64,000 bases of DNA from Acetobacter tropicalis (GTDB lineage Bacteria > Pseudomonadota > Alphaproteobacteria > Acetobacterales > Acetobacteraceae). The stretch spans positions 1 through 64,000 of the forward strand of contig NZ_LHZQ01000220.1 in assembly GCF_001580915.1 (NCBI RefSeq). The letters run 5' to 3'. The position numbers and the translations under genes were made by a program. Positions within the stretch are counted from its first letter, which is position 1. Every line of letters starts with the position of its first letter. This document shows, piece after piece, positions 9,909 to 20,135 of the stretch. The notes beneath the pieces were generated by a model. It did not search any database, was not told where the DNA came from, and saw only the letters and a program-made list of their open reading frames with translations.

Positions 9909-9947
9909 AAAATTGTCTGGGCCCCGAAAAGCAACCCAGACAATTTT
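9909..9947 (-). terminator. Hairpin terminator of mqo (probably bidirectional)
   Basis: A perfect 13-bp stem, aaaattgtctggg (9909-9921) and cccagacaatttt (9935-9947), with a 13-base loop, starting 7 bases after the mqo stop. The A/T-rich stem ends give short T-runs in both directions, so it can also stop transcription from the que side. Confidence 0.75.
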
Positions 9948-9954
9948 GGCTTTT

Positions 9955-11454
9955 CTATTCCTTCAGTTTCAGAACGTCCGTCGTTTTGTCACGCAGTTGC
10001 GTGCAAAGTGCGGGATTATCGGCCAGTGTCTGTCCGAAAGAAGGAATGATCTCTTTGAGCTTGGAATCCCACTCAGGAAGCTTCTCTGCGAAACATTTTT
10101 TCAGCACCGTCAACATGATTGGGGCAGCAGTGGAGGCTCCGGGAGATGCCCCCAGCAATGCAGCCACAGAACCATCCTGACTGGCGATGACTTCTGTACC
10201 AAACTGAAGCACGCCGCCTTTCTTGGCATCTTTCTTGATGATCTGCACACGCTGGCCTGCAGTCACCAATTCCCAGTCTTCCGAGCGAGCCTCCGGCACA
10301 AAGTCCCTCAAGGCGCTTATCCGCTCGCTGTTTGACTGCAAAACTTGTTGGATCAGATATTTGGTCAGCGGCCAATTGTCCTTTGCCACCGCCAGTATGG
10401 CACCTATATTGTTGGATTTTATGGATTTGGGAAGGTCAAGCAGAGAGCCGTTTTTCAAAAAACGGGTAGAGAACCCTGCATACGGCCCGAACAAAAGCGC
10501 CCGCTGACCATTAATCATCCGGGTATCCAGATGCGGGACAGACATGGGAGGAGCCCCCACGGAGGCCTTGCCGTAAACCTTTGCATGATGCTGGGCGATG
10601 ATATCCGGGTTCTTACAGCGCAGGAACTGGCCGCTGACCGGGAAACCACCCACGCCACGGGATTCAGGAATACCCGTTTTCTGGAGTAGAGGGAGCGCCC
10701 CACCACCACCCCCGATAAACACAAATTTTGCACTGACCGTACGCTGGGTATTCAGGCGTAAATCCTGCACCTGAACATGCCAGCGTCCATCATTCCCACG
10801 CTTGATATCCTGCACTTCATGTCTGGTATGCAACGTACAGGCCGGGGTGCTGGACAGATACCCAAACAGCAGCCGTGTCAAAGCCCCAAAATTCACATCC
10901 GTGCCGTTCAGGCTCCGGGTTACAGCCATTTTCTGGCCAGCAGGCCGATTTTTCATGGTCAATGGCATCCACTGTGCCATCTGCACAGGGTCTTCCGAAT
11001 ATTCCATGCCTGCAAACAGGGGATGAGCGCTCAGGGCTTCATACCGCTTCTTCAGAAAGCTGACATTCGCATCGCCCCATACAAAGCTCATATGCGGCAC
11101 AGGCGTAATGAAATCACGTGGGGTAGCAATAATCCCCTGCTCTACCAGATACGCCCAGAACTGACGGGAAATCTGAAAGGATTCGTTAACGGCAACAGCC
11201 TTGCTGATATCCACGCTGCCGTCAGCCTGCTGCGGGGTGTAATTGAGTTCGCACAGCGCGGAATGGCCGGTGCCCGCATTGTTCCAGGCATCCGAGCTTT
11301 CTTCCGCCACGTTATCCAGGCGTTCAAAAATACTAATGCTCCAGTCTGGCTGAAGCTGTCTAAGAAAAGCCCCGAGCGTGGCGCTCATTACGCCTCCACC
11401 AATCAGGACGACATCAACGGAAGAAGAGGTATCGGTCGTGGTGGAACTCATCAT
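9955..11454 (-). CDS. mqo: Malate:quinone oxidoreductase
   Basis: A roughly 499-residue FAD-dependent, membrane-associated enzyme that oxidises malate to oxaloacetate and passes electrons to ubiquinone. It has the N-terminal FAD motif [14 protein letters not shown] (about residues 15-28), [12 protein letters not shown]-like sequence in the form [20 protein letters not shown], and [14 protein letters not shown] in the middle. A longer frame starts at 11574, but the added 40 residues are unlike the family. Two adjacent ATGs (11454 and 11451) follow a GGAGACC ribosome site, whose spacing suits the second better. Acetic acid bacteria commonly use Mqo for the malate step of the TCA cycle. Confidence 0.94.
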   Translation of the reverse strand: MMSSTTTDTSSSVDVVLIGGGVMSATLGAFLRQLQPDWSISIFERLDNVAEESSDAWNNAGTGHSALCELNYTPQQADGSVDISKAVAVNESFQISRQFWAYLVEQGIIATPRDFITPVPHMSFVWGDANVSFLKKRYEALSAHPLFAGMEYSEDPVQMAQWMPLTMKNRPAGQKMAVTRSLNGTDVNFGALTRLLFGYLSSTPACTLHTRHEVQDIKRGNDGRWHVQVQDLRLNTQRTVSAKFVFIGGGGGALPLLQKTGIPESRGVGGFPVSGQFLRCKNPDIIAQHHAKVYGKASVGAPPMSVPHLDTRMINGQRALLFGPYAGFSTRFLKNGSLLDLPKSIKSNNIGAILAVAKDNWPLTKYLIQQVLQSNSERISALRDFVPEARSEDWELVTAGQRVQIIKKDAKKGGVLQFGTEVIASQDGSVAALLGASPGASTAAPIMLTVLKKCFAEKLPEWDSKLKEIIPSFGQTLADNPALCTQLRDKTTDVLKLKE

Positions 11455-11714
11455 GGTCTCCGAATTGGTCAGCCCTGTCCTGTTTTGTCCGCACAAAAAG
11501 AACAGTGCCGGAAAGCATTTCCGAATGCAGCGCTTCCTGCCATGACGCAAGAGCAGAGGCAGACGGAGCCGCACCTATGGGAGAGTCATATGCCACACCT
11601 TCGCTGCAAACATCTTCTCATCTCTGCGAGAGCGGAGCAGCATTGCACTGAACCCCCGCGTATTGCGCACGTTCACACCGCGACCCGTCAACGCGTATTG
11701 CAAAGGAAGATGAT

Positions 11715-12146
11715 ATGGCGATCAAGAAATTCGGCACTGCCCATTGGGAAGGTCCCATCAAGGAAGGCAAAGGCACAGTTTCTACAGAAAGTCAGGCTTT
11801 GAACCAGCAGCCTTATGGCTTTAATACACGCTTTGAAGGCAAACCCGGCACCAATCCGGAAGAATTACTGGGCGCGGCCCACGCTGCCTGCTTCTCCATG
11901 GCGCTTTCCCTTATTCTGGGTGACGCGGGGCTTACGGCAAAATCCATCGACACAAAGGCCGAGGTCAGCCTGAACAAAGCGGCTGACGGTTTTGAAATTG
12001 ACGCCGTTGCCCTGACACTCAAGGCTGACGTTCCCGGCGCGTCCAAGGGACAGTTTGAAGAACTGGCTAACAAAGCCAAGACAGGCTGCCCTGTCTCCAA
12101 ACTGTTCAAGGCAACAATTACGCTGGATGCGACACTGGTCGCCTGA
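11715..12146 (+). CDS. osmC: OsmC-type peroxiredoxin
   Basis: A 143-residue thiol peroxidase of the OsmC/Ohr family, which reduces organic hydroperoxides. The start follows an AAGGAAG ribosome site. The N-terminus (GTAHWEGPIKEGKGTVSTES) closely follows OsmC, and the two reactive cysteines are C59 (AACFSMAL) and C125 (TGCPVSK). It is divergent from mqo, with a 260-base shared upstream region. Its TGA stop abuts the aroC stop with no spacer. Confidence 0.93.
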   Translation: MAIKKFGTAHWEGPIKEGKGTVSTESQALNQQPYGFNTRFEGKPGTNPEELLGAAHAACFSMALSLILGDAGLTAKSIDTKAEVSLNKAADGFEIDAVALTLKADVPGASKGQFEELANKAKTGCPVSKLFKATITLDATLVA

Positions 12147-13217
12147 TCAGCCGATCTGGCCTCGGTGCCGCAAAAGATGGTCTGCCAACACGCAGGCCAT
12201 CATCGCTTCTCCCACCGGCACAGCACGAATACCCACACAGGGATCATGCCGCCCTTTGGTGATGACGTCTTTTTCCTGTCCATCACGCGTGATGGAAGGA
12301 ACAGGGGTCAGCATGGAACTGGTGGGCTTGACTGCAAACCGCGCCACTATCGGCTGCCCGCTGGAAATGCCTCCCAGAATGCCGCCTGCATGATTAGCCC
12401 CAAACGCCACTTTCCCGTTTTCCATGAAAAGCGGATCGGCATTTTCCACGCCGGTCAGGGCAGCGGCGGCAAAGCCGTCACCAATTTCCACTCCCTTAAC
12501 GGCGTTAATACTCATCAGTGCCGCAGCAAGGTCTGAATCCAGTTTCCCGTAAACAGGAGCTCCCAGACCTGCTGGCACGTTTTCAGCGACGACTTCAATC
12601 ACCGCCCCAATGGAAAGACCAGCTTTACGGATACCGGAAAGATATTCTTCCCATTCCGGAACAACCGCAGCATCGGGGCAGAAAAAGGGGTTACGCTCCA
12701 CTTCCTCCCAGTCCCACCGGCTCTGGTCAATTTTGTGCGGGCCAAGTTGAACCAGCGCGCCACGCACACGAATATCGTCCCCCAAAAGACGCCGGGCGAT
12801 TGCTCCGGCGGCCACACGGCAGGCTGTTTCACGCGCGGAGGACCGCCCCCCTCCGCGGTAGTCGCGAATACCGTATTTCAGATCATAGGTCAGATCTGCA
12901 TGGCCGGGGCGGTAGGTCTGGGCAATATCACCATAATCCCGTGACCGCTGGTCCGTATTTTCAATCAGCAGGGAAATAGGTGTACCTGTGGTCTGCCCTT
13001 CAAACACGCCAGACAGAATACGCACCGCGTCCGGCTCACGCCGCTGGGTGGTAAAGGCGGATTGCCCCGGCCGCCGACGGTCCAGAAAAGGCTGGATATC
13101 AGCTTCTGTCAGCGCCAGACGCGGCGGGCAGCCATCCACGACACAGCCAATGGCCGGTCCATGGCTTTCCCCCCATGTGGTAACACGAAACATCTGGCCA
13201 AAGGTGTTGTAGGACAC
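12147..13217 (-). CDS. aroC: Chorismate synthase AroC
   Basis: A 356-residue flavin-dependent enzyme converting 5-enolpyruvylshikimate-3-phosphate to chorismate, the last step of the shikimate pathway. Visible signatures are [17 protein letters not shown] (residues 15-31), [21 protein letters not shown]-type sequence near 100-120, and [18 protein letters not shown]. Length matches the family. It begins 8 bases after the fabI stop and ends back to back with the convergent osmC gene. Confidence 0.97.
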   Translation of the reverse strand: MSYNTFGQMFRVTTWGESHGPAIGCVVDGCPPRLALTEADIQPFLDRRRPGQSAFTTQRREPDAVRILSGVFEGQTTGTPISLLIENTDQRSRDYGDIAQTYRPGHADLTYDLKYGIRDYRGGGRSSARETACRVAAGAIARRLLGDDIRVRGALVQLGPHKIDQSRWDWEEVERNPFFCPDAAVVPEWEEYLSGIRKAGLSIGAVIEVVAENVPAGLGAPVYGKLDSDLAAALMSINAVKGVEIGDGFAAAALTGVENADPLFMENGKVAFGANHAGGILGGISSGQPIVARFAVKPTSSMLTPVPSITRDGQEKDVITKGRHDPCVGIRAVPVGEAMMACVLADHLLRHRGQIG

Positions 13218-13225
13218 GGTTTTAC

Positions 13226-14065
13226 TTAGTCCCCAGCAACAGAAATATCAGGTGCGGTCGGATTTTTCATGCCCACCATGTGGTAGCCGCTATCCACATG
13301 ATGAACTTCACCCGTCACGCCGGAAGAAAGGTCTGAAAGCATGTAGAGCCCGGCCCCCCCCACTTCTTCAAGAGCCACATTGCGTTCCAGCGGTGCGTTA
13401 TACTGGTTCCATTTGAGGATATAACGGAAATCACCAATGCCACTGGCAGCAAGAGTCTTGATCGGGCCAGCAGAAATGGCGTTTACCCGAATGGCATCCT
13501 TACCCAGATCAGCCGCCATATAACGCACGGAGGCCTCAAGAGCCGCCTTTGCGACGCCCATCACGTTGTAATGCGGCATCACGCGCTCGGCCCCCAGATA
13601 GCTCAGGGTAAGCAGAGAGCCGCCATTTTTCATCAGACGCGCTGCACGCTGTGCAACGGCCGTGAAGGAATAGCAGGAGATATCCAGCGCCGTCAGAAAC
13701 GCATCCCGCGGGGTGTCCACATACCGGCCACGCAGATATTTTTTATCAGCCCAGCCAATGGCGTGCACCACAAAATCCAGCTCACCCCATTCCTGTTCAA
13801 GCTTTGTGAACACGGCATCAATAGCTGCATCATCAGTCACATCGCATGGCAGCACCAGGGATGCGCCAATGCTTTCGGCCAGAGGTGTCACGCGCTTGCC
13901 CAGAGCTTCACCCTGATAGGTAAAGGCCATTTCCCCGCCCTGAGCCGCCACTGCGCTGGCAATTCCCCATGCGATGGAACGATCATTGGCCACCCCCATG
14001 ACCAACCCTTTTTTACCCTGCATCAGCGTACCCTTTGCGGGCAATGTGGTGTCATGAGACGACAT
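13226..14065 (-). CDS. fabI: Enoyl-[acyl-carrier-protein] reductase (NADH) FabI
   Basis: A 279-residue short-chain dehydrogenase that reduces trans-2-enoyl-ACP in fatty acid elongation. The nucleotide-binding segment [11 protein letters not shown] is at 24-34. The active site shows Y156, Y166 and K173 in the FabI-type Tyr-x6-Lys arrangement. A GAGG ribosome site sits about 8 bases before the ATG. The roughly 15-residue N-terminal extension before MQGKKG is unusual; an alternative start at that Met (14023) is possible. It forms a two-gene unit with aroC. Confidence 0.95.
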   Translation of the reverse strand: MSSHDTTLPAKGTLMQGKKGLVMGVANDRSIAWGIASAVAAQGGEMAFTYQGEALGKRVTPLAESIGASLVLPCDVTDDAAIDAVFTKLEQEWGELDFVVHAIGWADKKYLRGRYVDTPRDAFLTALDISCYSFTAVAQRAARLMKNGGSLLTLSYLGAERVMPHYNVMGVAKAALEASVRYMAADLGKDAIRVNAISAGPIKTLAASGIGDFRYILKWNQYNAPLERNVALEEVGGAGLYMLSDLSSGVTGEVHHVDSGYHMVGMKNPTAPDISVAGD

Positions 14066-14375
14066 GCTGCAAACCTCGACCTATCTGTTTACGAATGTGC
14101 AAGAACTTTAAGTCGGGTGGTCGCATACCCGCACGGACTAAACAAGACCTTGCGTTCGTCCTTGGGCTGAAAACCTGCCCGTCTGCCACATACCTGCTGA
14201 TTACACCGGGAAAATGAAAACTGTCAGGCACTCTACTCAACCGCATTTCCCTGGTTTCTCAAGAAAAGCAGACCACTGGCAGTAATCGCCTCTCCTCACC
14301 CTCCGCCATTAGCAGTATGAAAACAGAGACGGGCTCGCACCCTTTGACCATCCGATGCGAGACAAAGAGGACAGC
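14066..14375. other. Divergent promoter region between fabI and pdxH
   Basis: About 310 bases separating two divergently transcribed genes. It should contain both promoters. I see no gene, repeat or clear hairpin here. Confidence 0.4.
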
Positions 14376-14978
14376 ATGACTGAACAGACACTTATTGATC
14401 TGAACGCAGACCCATTTGAGCTCTTTTCCGCATGGATGAAAGAAGCCGAAAAAACCGAGCCCTCTGACCCCAACGCCATGGTGCTGGCCACCAGCACGCC
14501 CGATGGCCATCCCTCCGCACGTATCGTTCTCCTGAAGGGCATGGATCGGCGTGGTTTTGTTTTTTACACCAACCAGCACAGCCGCAAGGGCGAGGAACTG
14601 GCCGCAGACCCTAATGTTGCCTTGTTGTTCCATTGGAAGAGTCTGCGGCGACAGATCCGGATTGAAGGAACGGTCACACCGGTAACACCCGAGGAAGCCG
14701 ATGCTTATTTTGCGAGTCGGAGCAGGATATCACGGCTGGGGGCCATTGCCTCTGACCAGTCCCGCCCCTTGGCTGACCGTTCCATTTTTGAAGCACGCCT
14801 GAAAGCGGCTGAAGAACAGTATGGAGAGGGCGATATTCCGCGTCCGGCCAACTGGTCCGGGTACCGAGTGGCTCCTGCTGCGTTTGAGTTCTGGCAGGAG
14901 CGGCCTTACCGGCTGCATGATCGGGCCAGATGGACACCCGATGGAAATGAATGGAATGTAACCCGGCTGTATCCTTAA
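14376..14978 (+). CDS. pdxH: Pyridoxamine/pyridoxine 5'-phosphate oxidase PdxH
   Basis: A 200-residue FMN-dependent oxidase that makes pyridoxal 5'-phosphate. It has MVLATSTPDGHPSARIVLLKG (about 35-55), FYTNQHSRKGEEL, the SDQSRPL segment, and the C-terminal FEFWQERPYRLHDR and WNVTRLYP typical of the family. An in-frame ATG at 14355 would add seven residues. The ATG at 14376 has a GAGG ribosome site at good spacing and is preferred. Confidence 0.95.
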   Translation: MTEQTLIDLNADPFELFSAWMKEAEKTEPSDPNAMVLATSTPDGHPSARIVLLKGMDRRGFVFYTNQHSRKGEELAADPNVALLFHWKSLRRQIRIEGTVTPVTPEEADAYFASRSRISRLGAIASDQSRPLADRSIFEARLKAAEEQYGEGDIPRPANWSGYRVAPAAFEFWQERPYRLHDRARWTPDGNEWNVTRLYP

Positions 14979-15025
14979 CAGCCATTTTATGACAGCGTTG
15001 AATGAGAGATGGGGACATAAAAAGA

Positions 15026-15904
15026 ATGAAAGACGTTAGAAAAATACTGCTTCCCTTGCCCAGCATCTCAAATGGTGAAGCGGCTCTGATACGCGGTTAT
15101 AATTTTGCCCGCCGGTTTGGGGCGCACCTTGCCGTGCTGCATGTCCGTCCAGATGGACGAGACATTGCGCCTATGGCAGGCGAAGGACTTTCGGGTGCCA
15201 TGGTGGAAGACCTGATGCGCTCCGCAGAGCATGAAAGCGCCCGCCACGCGCACGAAGTGCACCAGCTTTTTGAGCAGTTTGCCGCCACCCATCCGGATAT
15301 TCAGGTTGTGCCCCCACGCTCTCCCTTCCCATGGGATGAGCCAAGCATGAGCTTCAATATTCTCTCCGGCGCGGAAAGCGAGATCGTACCTGCTCACGCA
15401 CGGCTTTCTGACTTTACGCTGGTCCCTCACCCGGATTCAGGAGAAGAAGTTTCTTCCTCCGAAACCCTGCATGCCGTCCTGTTTGACAGCGGGCGTCCCG
15501 TTGTCATCGCACCGCGCACTCCACCGCAGGGCCTTATCAAACGGGTCTGTATCGGCTGGAATGGTACAGCGGAATCCTCCTCGGCACTGCGCGGAGCATT
15601 GGCCTGGGCTCTGACCGCGGACGCTGTACGTGTGCTGCATTGTGAGGATTATCAGCGCCGCGGTCCCAAAGCGCGGGATGTGCTGGATTACCTGTCTTTC
15701 CATGGCATCAAGGCAGATGCGGTTGCCTTCAACCCGGTAGATCGGGATGTTGGCAAAGGGCTTCTGGCGGCCTGTAAGGATTTCGATGCGGACATGCTGG
15801 CCATGGGCGCGTATTCCCATTCCCGCCTGCGCCAGCTTATTCTGGGCGGCGTAACCCGTCATGTTCTGGAACATGCGGACCTCACCGTTCTGATGAGCCG
15901 CTAA
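15026..15904 (+). CDS. Universal stress protein (UspA family)
   Basis: About 292 residues. The C-terminal part (from about residue 165) has the Usp fold with VCIGWNGTAESSSALRGALAWA, and the nucleotide-binding tail MGAYSHSRLRQLILGGVTRHVL, matching the G-2X-G-9X-G(S/T) pattern loosely. The N-terminal part (from ILLPLPS) looks like a diverged second Usp domain, so this is a tandem-Usp protein. Such proteins bind ATP and act in stress survival; the specific role is unknown. The start could be 15002 instead; neither has a strong ribosome site. Confidence 0.85.
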   Translation: MKDVRKILLPLPSISNGEAALIRGYNFARRFGAHLAVLHVRPDGRDIAPMAGEGLSGAMVEDLMRSAEHESARHAHEVHQLFEQFAATHPDIQVVPPRSPFPWDEPSMSFNILSGAESEIVPAHARLSDFTLVPHPDSGEEVSSSETLHAVLFDSGRPVVIAPRTPPQGLIKRVCIGWNGTAESSSALRGALAWALTADAVRVLHCEDYQRRGPKARDVLDYLSFHGIKADAVAFNPVDRDVGKGLLAACKDFDADMLAMGAYSHSRLRQLILGGVTRHVLEHADLTVLMSR

Positions 15905-15989
15905 CCCGGCAAGCATAATACTGCGTCTCGTTCCCTCCCTTTTACGGGATGGGCGAGAGGCAGGAAAAAGAGAGAAAAGCGGTCATAGT

Positions 15990-16844
15990 TCAGGAGCAGG
16001 AAACAGACGCTCGCGCAGAAATGGGAGCAGGCTCATCCACGCTCAGGGTCATACCATCCCATGCTGGCTCCATGGTGTCTGGCAGATTATTTTTCATCCA
16101 ACGCCAGTCCATATCCGTTCCCATATGGGTCAGAATGGTTCGCCGCGGTTGAAGGATATCCTGCCATTCCACAACCCGTTCCAGCCATGCATGAGCGCTG
16201 TGGGGTTTTTGCTGAAAGCAATCGACAATCCACGTCTCAACCCCGGTCAAGGCATCCAGGGATTCAGGGCCTAGCTCAACCACATCCGTGCTGTAGGCAA
16301 AATTTCCACACCGCAATCCGCTGGAATGGATACGGCCATGAACCTGCTGAAATACGGTAAAAAGATAGCCTGCCATTTCAAACTGTCCCTGCTCTGGCAC
16401 AGGACAGGCCTCAACAACCGCACGAAAAAATTCAGGTGATGTCCATGGTTTGAAGACGTAATCAAACCGCGTCTGGATTTCATCAAGCACTGAAGCCGCG
16501 CCATAAGCCTTAATTGGCTGCCGGATAATACGATTGATCCCACGTACTTCGTCCAGCCCCGCGATATGGTCTGCGTGAGCGTGGGTATAAAAAATGGAAC
16601 GAAACGCCTTGATTCCGTTTGTCAGAAGCTGAGCCCGGATATCCGGGCTGGTGTCCACCAGAATATTTTCGCCATTCCCCATCTCCAGGAAAATAGAGGC
16701 ACGGGAGCGACGGTTTTTCGGCTCCGCTGGGTCACAGCGCCCCCAGATGCCGTGCCCATCTTCTCCTCCCAGCATCGGCACACCAGCCGAGCCGCCACAC
16801 CCCAGAATGGTGACCTTCATTTCTCCCGGCCTCTCCCCACTCAT
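15990..16844 (-). CDS. MBL-fold metallo-hydrolase, PhnP-like
   Basis: A 284-residue metallo-beta-lactamase-fold protein. Metal-binding motif THAHADH gives H88, H90, D92 and H93. N-terminal GCGGSAGVPMLGG and SRASIFLE resemble PhnP/RNase Z-like phosphodiesterases that cleave cyclic phosphoribose or related phosphodiesters. No phn genes are nearby, so the substrate is unknown. The start at 16844 overlaps the tatD stop (ATGA) and has a GGAAGG ribosome site; a start at 16820 is the alternative. It is the last gene of the eight-gene operon beginning with mltB. Confidence 0.85.
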   Translation of the reverse strand: MSGERPGEMKVTILGCGGSAGVPMLGGEDGHGIWGRCDPAEPKNRRSRASIFLEMGNGENILVDTSPDIRAQLLTNGIKAFRSIFYTHAHADHIAGLDEVRGINRIIRQPIKAYGAASVLDEIQTRFDYVFKPWTSPEFFRAVVEACPVPEQGQFEMAGYLFTVFQQVHGRIHSSGLRCGNFAYSTDVVELGPESLDALTGVETWIVDCFQQKPHSAHAWLERVVEWQDILQPRRTILTHMGTDMDWRWMKNNLPDTMEPAWDGMTLSVDEPAPISARASVSCS

Positions 16845-17641
16845 GCCGCCTTCCGGAACAGCCGATAAAAATTTTCAGTGGTCATGCGCGTGAAGTCGGC
16901 CATCTCCTGACCCCGAACCTCTGCAATACAGGCTGCGGTATAGGCCACATACGCGGGCTCATTCCTTTTACCCCGCCGCGGCACAGGAGCCAGATAAGGA
17001 GAATCTGTTTCCACCAGAATCCTGTCAGCCGGCAGGGTACGGGCTACCTCACGGAACTCACCGCATTTCGGAAACGTCGAAATACCGGAGAAACTGACAT
17101 ACCCTCCCAGATCGACAACACACTGGGCCAGTGCGGCGCTGGAAGCAAAACAATGCAGCAGAATAGGGAATGCCCCAACCTCTGTTTCTTCCCGGAGGAT
17201 CTGCGCAATATCCTCATCCGCCTGTCGCGCGTGGATGATGATCGGCACGTTCAACTCGCGGGCCGCCCCGATATGCTGCCGAAAGCTCTCCTGCTGAAGG
17301 GGGCGCACGCTTTCTTCCCCATGGAAATAATCCAGACCACTCTCGCCGATCCCAATTACTTCCGGGGCATCTGCACATGCCGCAATCGCCTGCACGGAGG
17401 GCACGGGCTCTTCCTCAACATGGTCTGGATGCGTGCCCACACTGCACCACACGCGCACGTCAGGCGTGCTGAACTGTGTCAGTGCTTTTTGCTGGTCAGC
17501 ACGTGCCAGACGCGTACCGATGGTGACCATACCACTCACGTTCGCTTCTTTGGCTGCTGCCAGAAGCACGGGAATTTCTTCCGCCGTGAAGTGATCCAGA
17601 TGGCAATGAGAATCGATCAGTCCTGCCATGGTAGAACTCAT
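16841..17641 (-). CDS. tatD: TatD-family metal-dependent hydrolase
   Basis: A 266-residue TIM-barrel protein of the TatD/YcfH DNase family. The metal site begins with DSHCHLD (residues 10-16), followed by GIGESGLDYF, IIHARQ, LLHCFASS and VETDSPYLAP, which supply the other ligands. Members are cytoplasmic 3'-5' DNases or related hydrolases. It is joined to metG upstream and the MBL gene downstream by 4-base ATGA overlaps. In many bacteria this gene also follows holB/metG, which supports the YcfH-type assignment. Confidence 0.92.
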   Translation of the reverse strand: MSSTMAGLIDSHCHLDHFTAEEIPVLLAAAKEANVSGMVTIGTRLARADQQKALTQFSTPDVRVWCSVGTHPDHVEEEPVPSVQAIAACADAPEVIGIGESGLDYFHGEESVRPLQQESFRQHIGAARELNVPIIIHARQADEDIAQILREETEVGAFPILLHCFASSAALAQCVVDLGGYVSFSGISTFPKCGEFREVARTLPADRILVETDSPYLAPVPRRGKRNEPAYVAYTAACIAEVRGQEMADFTRMTTENFYRLFRKAA

Positions 17642-19182
17642 GAAGGCTCTGCCGTGGGTTCTACATAACGCGGGAAGATACCCTGTGGCGCTGGCAGCTT
17701 GCGCCCAGCCGGAAGCAGGTTTTCCAGTGCAGCGAATGTCCGCTCACCATCTTCAACCCCAAGCTGGGTCAACATGCGATCCATGCTCTGCGGCATGAAC
17801 GGCTGAAGCACTGTAGCAATACCGCGCAATGCATCCAGCAGAACCCGCAGAACGTCTTTCATCCTTTCGACATCGGTCTTACGCAGCGCCCACGGAGCCT
17901 GATGATCAATGTAGGCATTGCCTGCCCGGATTACTTTCCAGACGTCTTCCAGTGCATCCGTCAATGCACAGCGTTCCAGTTGGGCGGCCATCAACTCCGG
18001 CAGAACACTCACCTGCCCCAGGAGATGGGTATCAGCTTCCGTCAGCGCCCGACGCTCTGGAATGATACCGTCGCAGTTTCGGGCAACCAAAGAGAGTGTG
18101 CGCTGACAGAGATTGCCAAGATCGTTCGCAAGTTCCACGTTGTTGCGCGTGATCAGGGACTTGCGGGAAAGATCACTGTCTCCGCCAAACGGTACTTCCC
18201 TCAGCAGGAAGAACCTGACGGCATCCACACCAAATTCTTTTGCCAGATCACGCGGGTCGACCACATTGCCCAAAGATTTGCTCATCTTCTGGCCTTCAAT
18301 GGTCCACCAGCCATTGGCAAAAATCTTCTTTGGCACCTCAATACCGGCAGCCATCAGGAAGGCTGGCCAGTAAATGGCATGGAAACGAGCAATATCCTTG
18401 CCCACCAGATGCAGATTTGCAGGCCAGAACGCAGCACGGGGCGCGTCAGGATTAGGGTAGTCCAGCGCACTCAGGTAATTGGCCAGAGCATCAAACCAGA
18501 CATACATCACATGGGCTTCATCCCCCGGCACGGGAATGCCCCATTTAAAGCTGGTGCGGCTGATGGAAAGATCGCGCAGCCCCTGCTTCACGAAGCTGAC
18601 AATCTCGCGCTTGGTGCTGTTGGGGCCTAGAAAGTCAGGATGACTTTCATACAGTTCCAGCAATTTGTCCTGAAATGCTGACAGCTTGAAAAAATAGGAG
18701 GGCTCCTTCACCCAATCGACAGGTGCGCCGGTAGGAGCAACTTTCTTGCCCTCCGGCCCGTCAAGCAGTTCATCTTCACCGTAGAAACACTCATCCCGAA
18801 GAGCGTACCATCCCTCATACGCCCCCAGATAGATGGCACCACTTTCCGCCACTTTCTGCCAAAGAGCCTGCGCACCGGTAATATGACGCGGTTCCGTCGT
18901 GCGAATGAAGTCATCATAGGAGATGGCCATGGCATCCGCCATGTTCCGGAAATCCGCAGAAACGCGGTCCACAAAAACTTTGGGGTCAATACCTGCTGCC
19001 TGTGCAGCCTGTTCCACCTTCTGGCCGTGCTCGTCCGTTCCGGTCAGAAAAAAGACCTCGTCCCCCGCCAGCCGGTGAAAACGCGCCATGACGTCCGCAG
19101 CAACGGAGGTATAGGCGTGCCCGATGTGGGGAGCGCCATTCACGTAATAGATTGGGGTCGTGACATAAAAACGGCCGGTCAT
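17638..19182 (-). CDS. metG: Methionyl-tRNA synthetase
   Basis: A 514-residue class I synthetase charging tRNA-Met. HIGH is at residues 19-22 and KMSKS at 299-303. The zinc-knuckle region (around 126-150) lacks the four cysteines of the E. coli-type enzyme, and the C-terminal dimerisation domain is absent. Both fit the shorter MetG form common in alphaproteobacteria. It overlaps holB upstream and tatD downstream by ATGA. Confidence 0.96.
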   Translation of the reverse strand: MTGRFYVTTPIYYVNGAPHIGHAYTSVAADVMARFHRLAGDEVFFLTGTDEHGQKVEQAAQAAGIDPKVFVDRVSADFRNMADAMAISYDDFIRTTEPRHITGAQALWQKVAESGAIYLGAYEGWYALRDECFYGEDELLDGPEGKKVAPTGAPVDWVKEPSYFFKLSAFQDKLLELYESHPDFLGPNSTKREIVSFVKQGLRDLSISRTSFKWGIPVPGDEAHVMYVWFDALANYLSALDYPNPDAPRAAFWPANLHLVGKDIARFHAIYWPAFLMAAGIEVPKKIFANGWWTIEGQKMSKSLGNVVDPRDLAKEFGVDAVRFFLLREVPFGGDSDLSRKSLITRNNVELANDLGNLCQRTLSLVARNCDGIIPERRALTEADTHLLGQVSVLPELMAAQLERCALTDALEDVWKVIRAGNAYIDHQAPWALRKTDVERMKDVLRVLLDALRGIATVLQPFMPQSMDRMLTQLGVEDGERTFAALENLLPAGRKLPAPQGIFPRYVEPTAEPS

Positions 19183-20126
19183 GCTTTACTCGCAATGGTC
19201 ATGGCTTGGAGAAGAGATTCCTGTTTATCCAGATTGAAGCGTTCCGTCTCGCCCTGAAGACGCATAATGGCCTCCCAAGCCTGAGCAAGAGCATTGGACT
19301 GATTAAGCCCCTGCCGTGCGGACTGACGCGCCCTATTCTGAAGAAAATCAGATAACAGACTGAAAAATAAATTAAAACCGTCGTCTTTGCGCAAAACAGC
19401 TTCCGCAATCTGATAGGATCGGCTGACAGAAACACCCGCCACAGCTTCCTGCGCCAGATCAGCCATCTTACCGCCTTGATCCGCCAGAAGGGCAAGCGCT
19501 CTTCCGGGTGCTCCCTGCGCGCTTTCAAGCATACGCGTCATGTCAGCCGGAGAAACGTCCGGCACCTGCCGAACAATCACACTTTGCAGGCTATGCGTAT
19601 CAAGGGGAGCCAGATCAAGCTTACGGCACCGGCTGCGAATGGTGGGTAACAACCGGCCCGGAGCAGAACTAGTCAATAAAAGCACAGCCTGCGGAGGCGG
19701 TTCCTCCAAAATCTTCAAAAGGGCATTGGCGGCACTTCTGTTGAGCCACTCCGCACCATCCACAATCACAACGCGCCAACCTCCCTCCGCCGCTGTGCGG
19801 CGCAGGAACGCGTTAATAGGCCGGACCTCATCCGCAACAATTTCACCACGAAACCGCTGCCGTTTCTCATCAAAACTTCGGCTAACGACCAGCAGATCCG
19901 CATGTGTTGCTGCGGAGATGCGCCGCCCTGCCGGACTATCTGCATCTTCTCCGCCCAATATAAGGCGCGCCACGCGAAATGCGAACGTCGCTTTGCCTAT
20001 GCCCGGTGGCCCGGTAATAAGCCACGCATGAGGCATTCGTCCGGAAGCAAGAGCCGTGCGAAAGGCCTGCAAAGCGGCCTCATGCCCTTGCAGATACAGC
20101 GATGCAAGGCGCGGGTCCTCCTGCAT
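19179..20126 (-). CDS. holB: DNA polymerase III subunit delta'
   Basis: A 315-residue AAA+ clamp-loader subunit. The Walker A region GPPGIGKAT is at 39-47, VVIVDGAEWLNRSAANALLK supplies the Walker B region, and SRCRKL is the sensor/arginine segment. It acts in the replisome with the tau/gamma and delta subunits to load the beta clamp. It starts 9 bases after tmk and overlaps metG by four bases, the conserved tmk-holB-metG-tatD order. Confidence 0.93.
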   Translation of the reverse strand: MQEDPRLASLYLQGHEAALQAFRTALASGRMPHAWLITGPPGIGKATFAFRVARLILGGEDADSPAGRRISAATHADLLVVSRSFDEKRQRFRGEIVADEVRPINAFLRRTAAEGGWRVVIVDGAEWLNRSAANALLKILEEPPPQAVLLLTSSAPGRLLPTIRSRCRKLDLAPLDTHSLQSVIVRQVPDVSPADMTRMLESAQGAPGRALALLADQGGKMADLAQEAVAGVSVSRSYQIAEAVLRKDDGFNLFFSLLSDFLQNRARQSARQGLNQSNALAQAWEAIMRLQGETERFNLDKQESLLQAMTIASKA

Positions 20127-20135
20127 GATAGTCCT

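Noticed and set aside
10777-11802. 341-codon plus-strand frame opposite mqo
   Set aside because: It is antisense to a well-supported mqo along most of its length and reads as an incoherent peptide rich in rare combinations.
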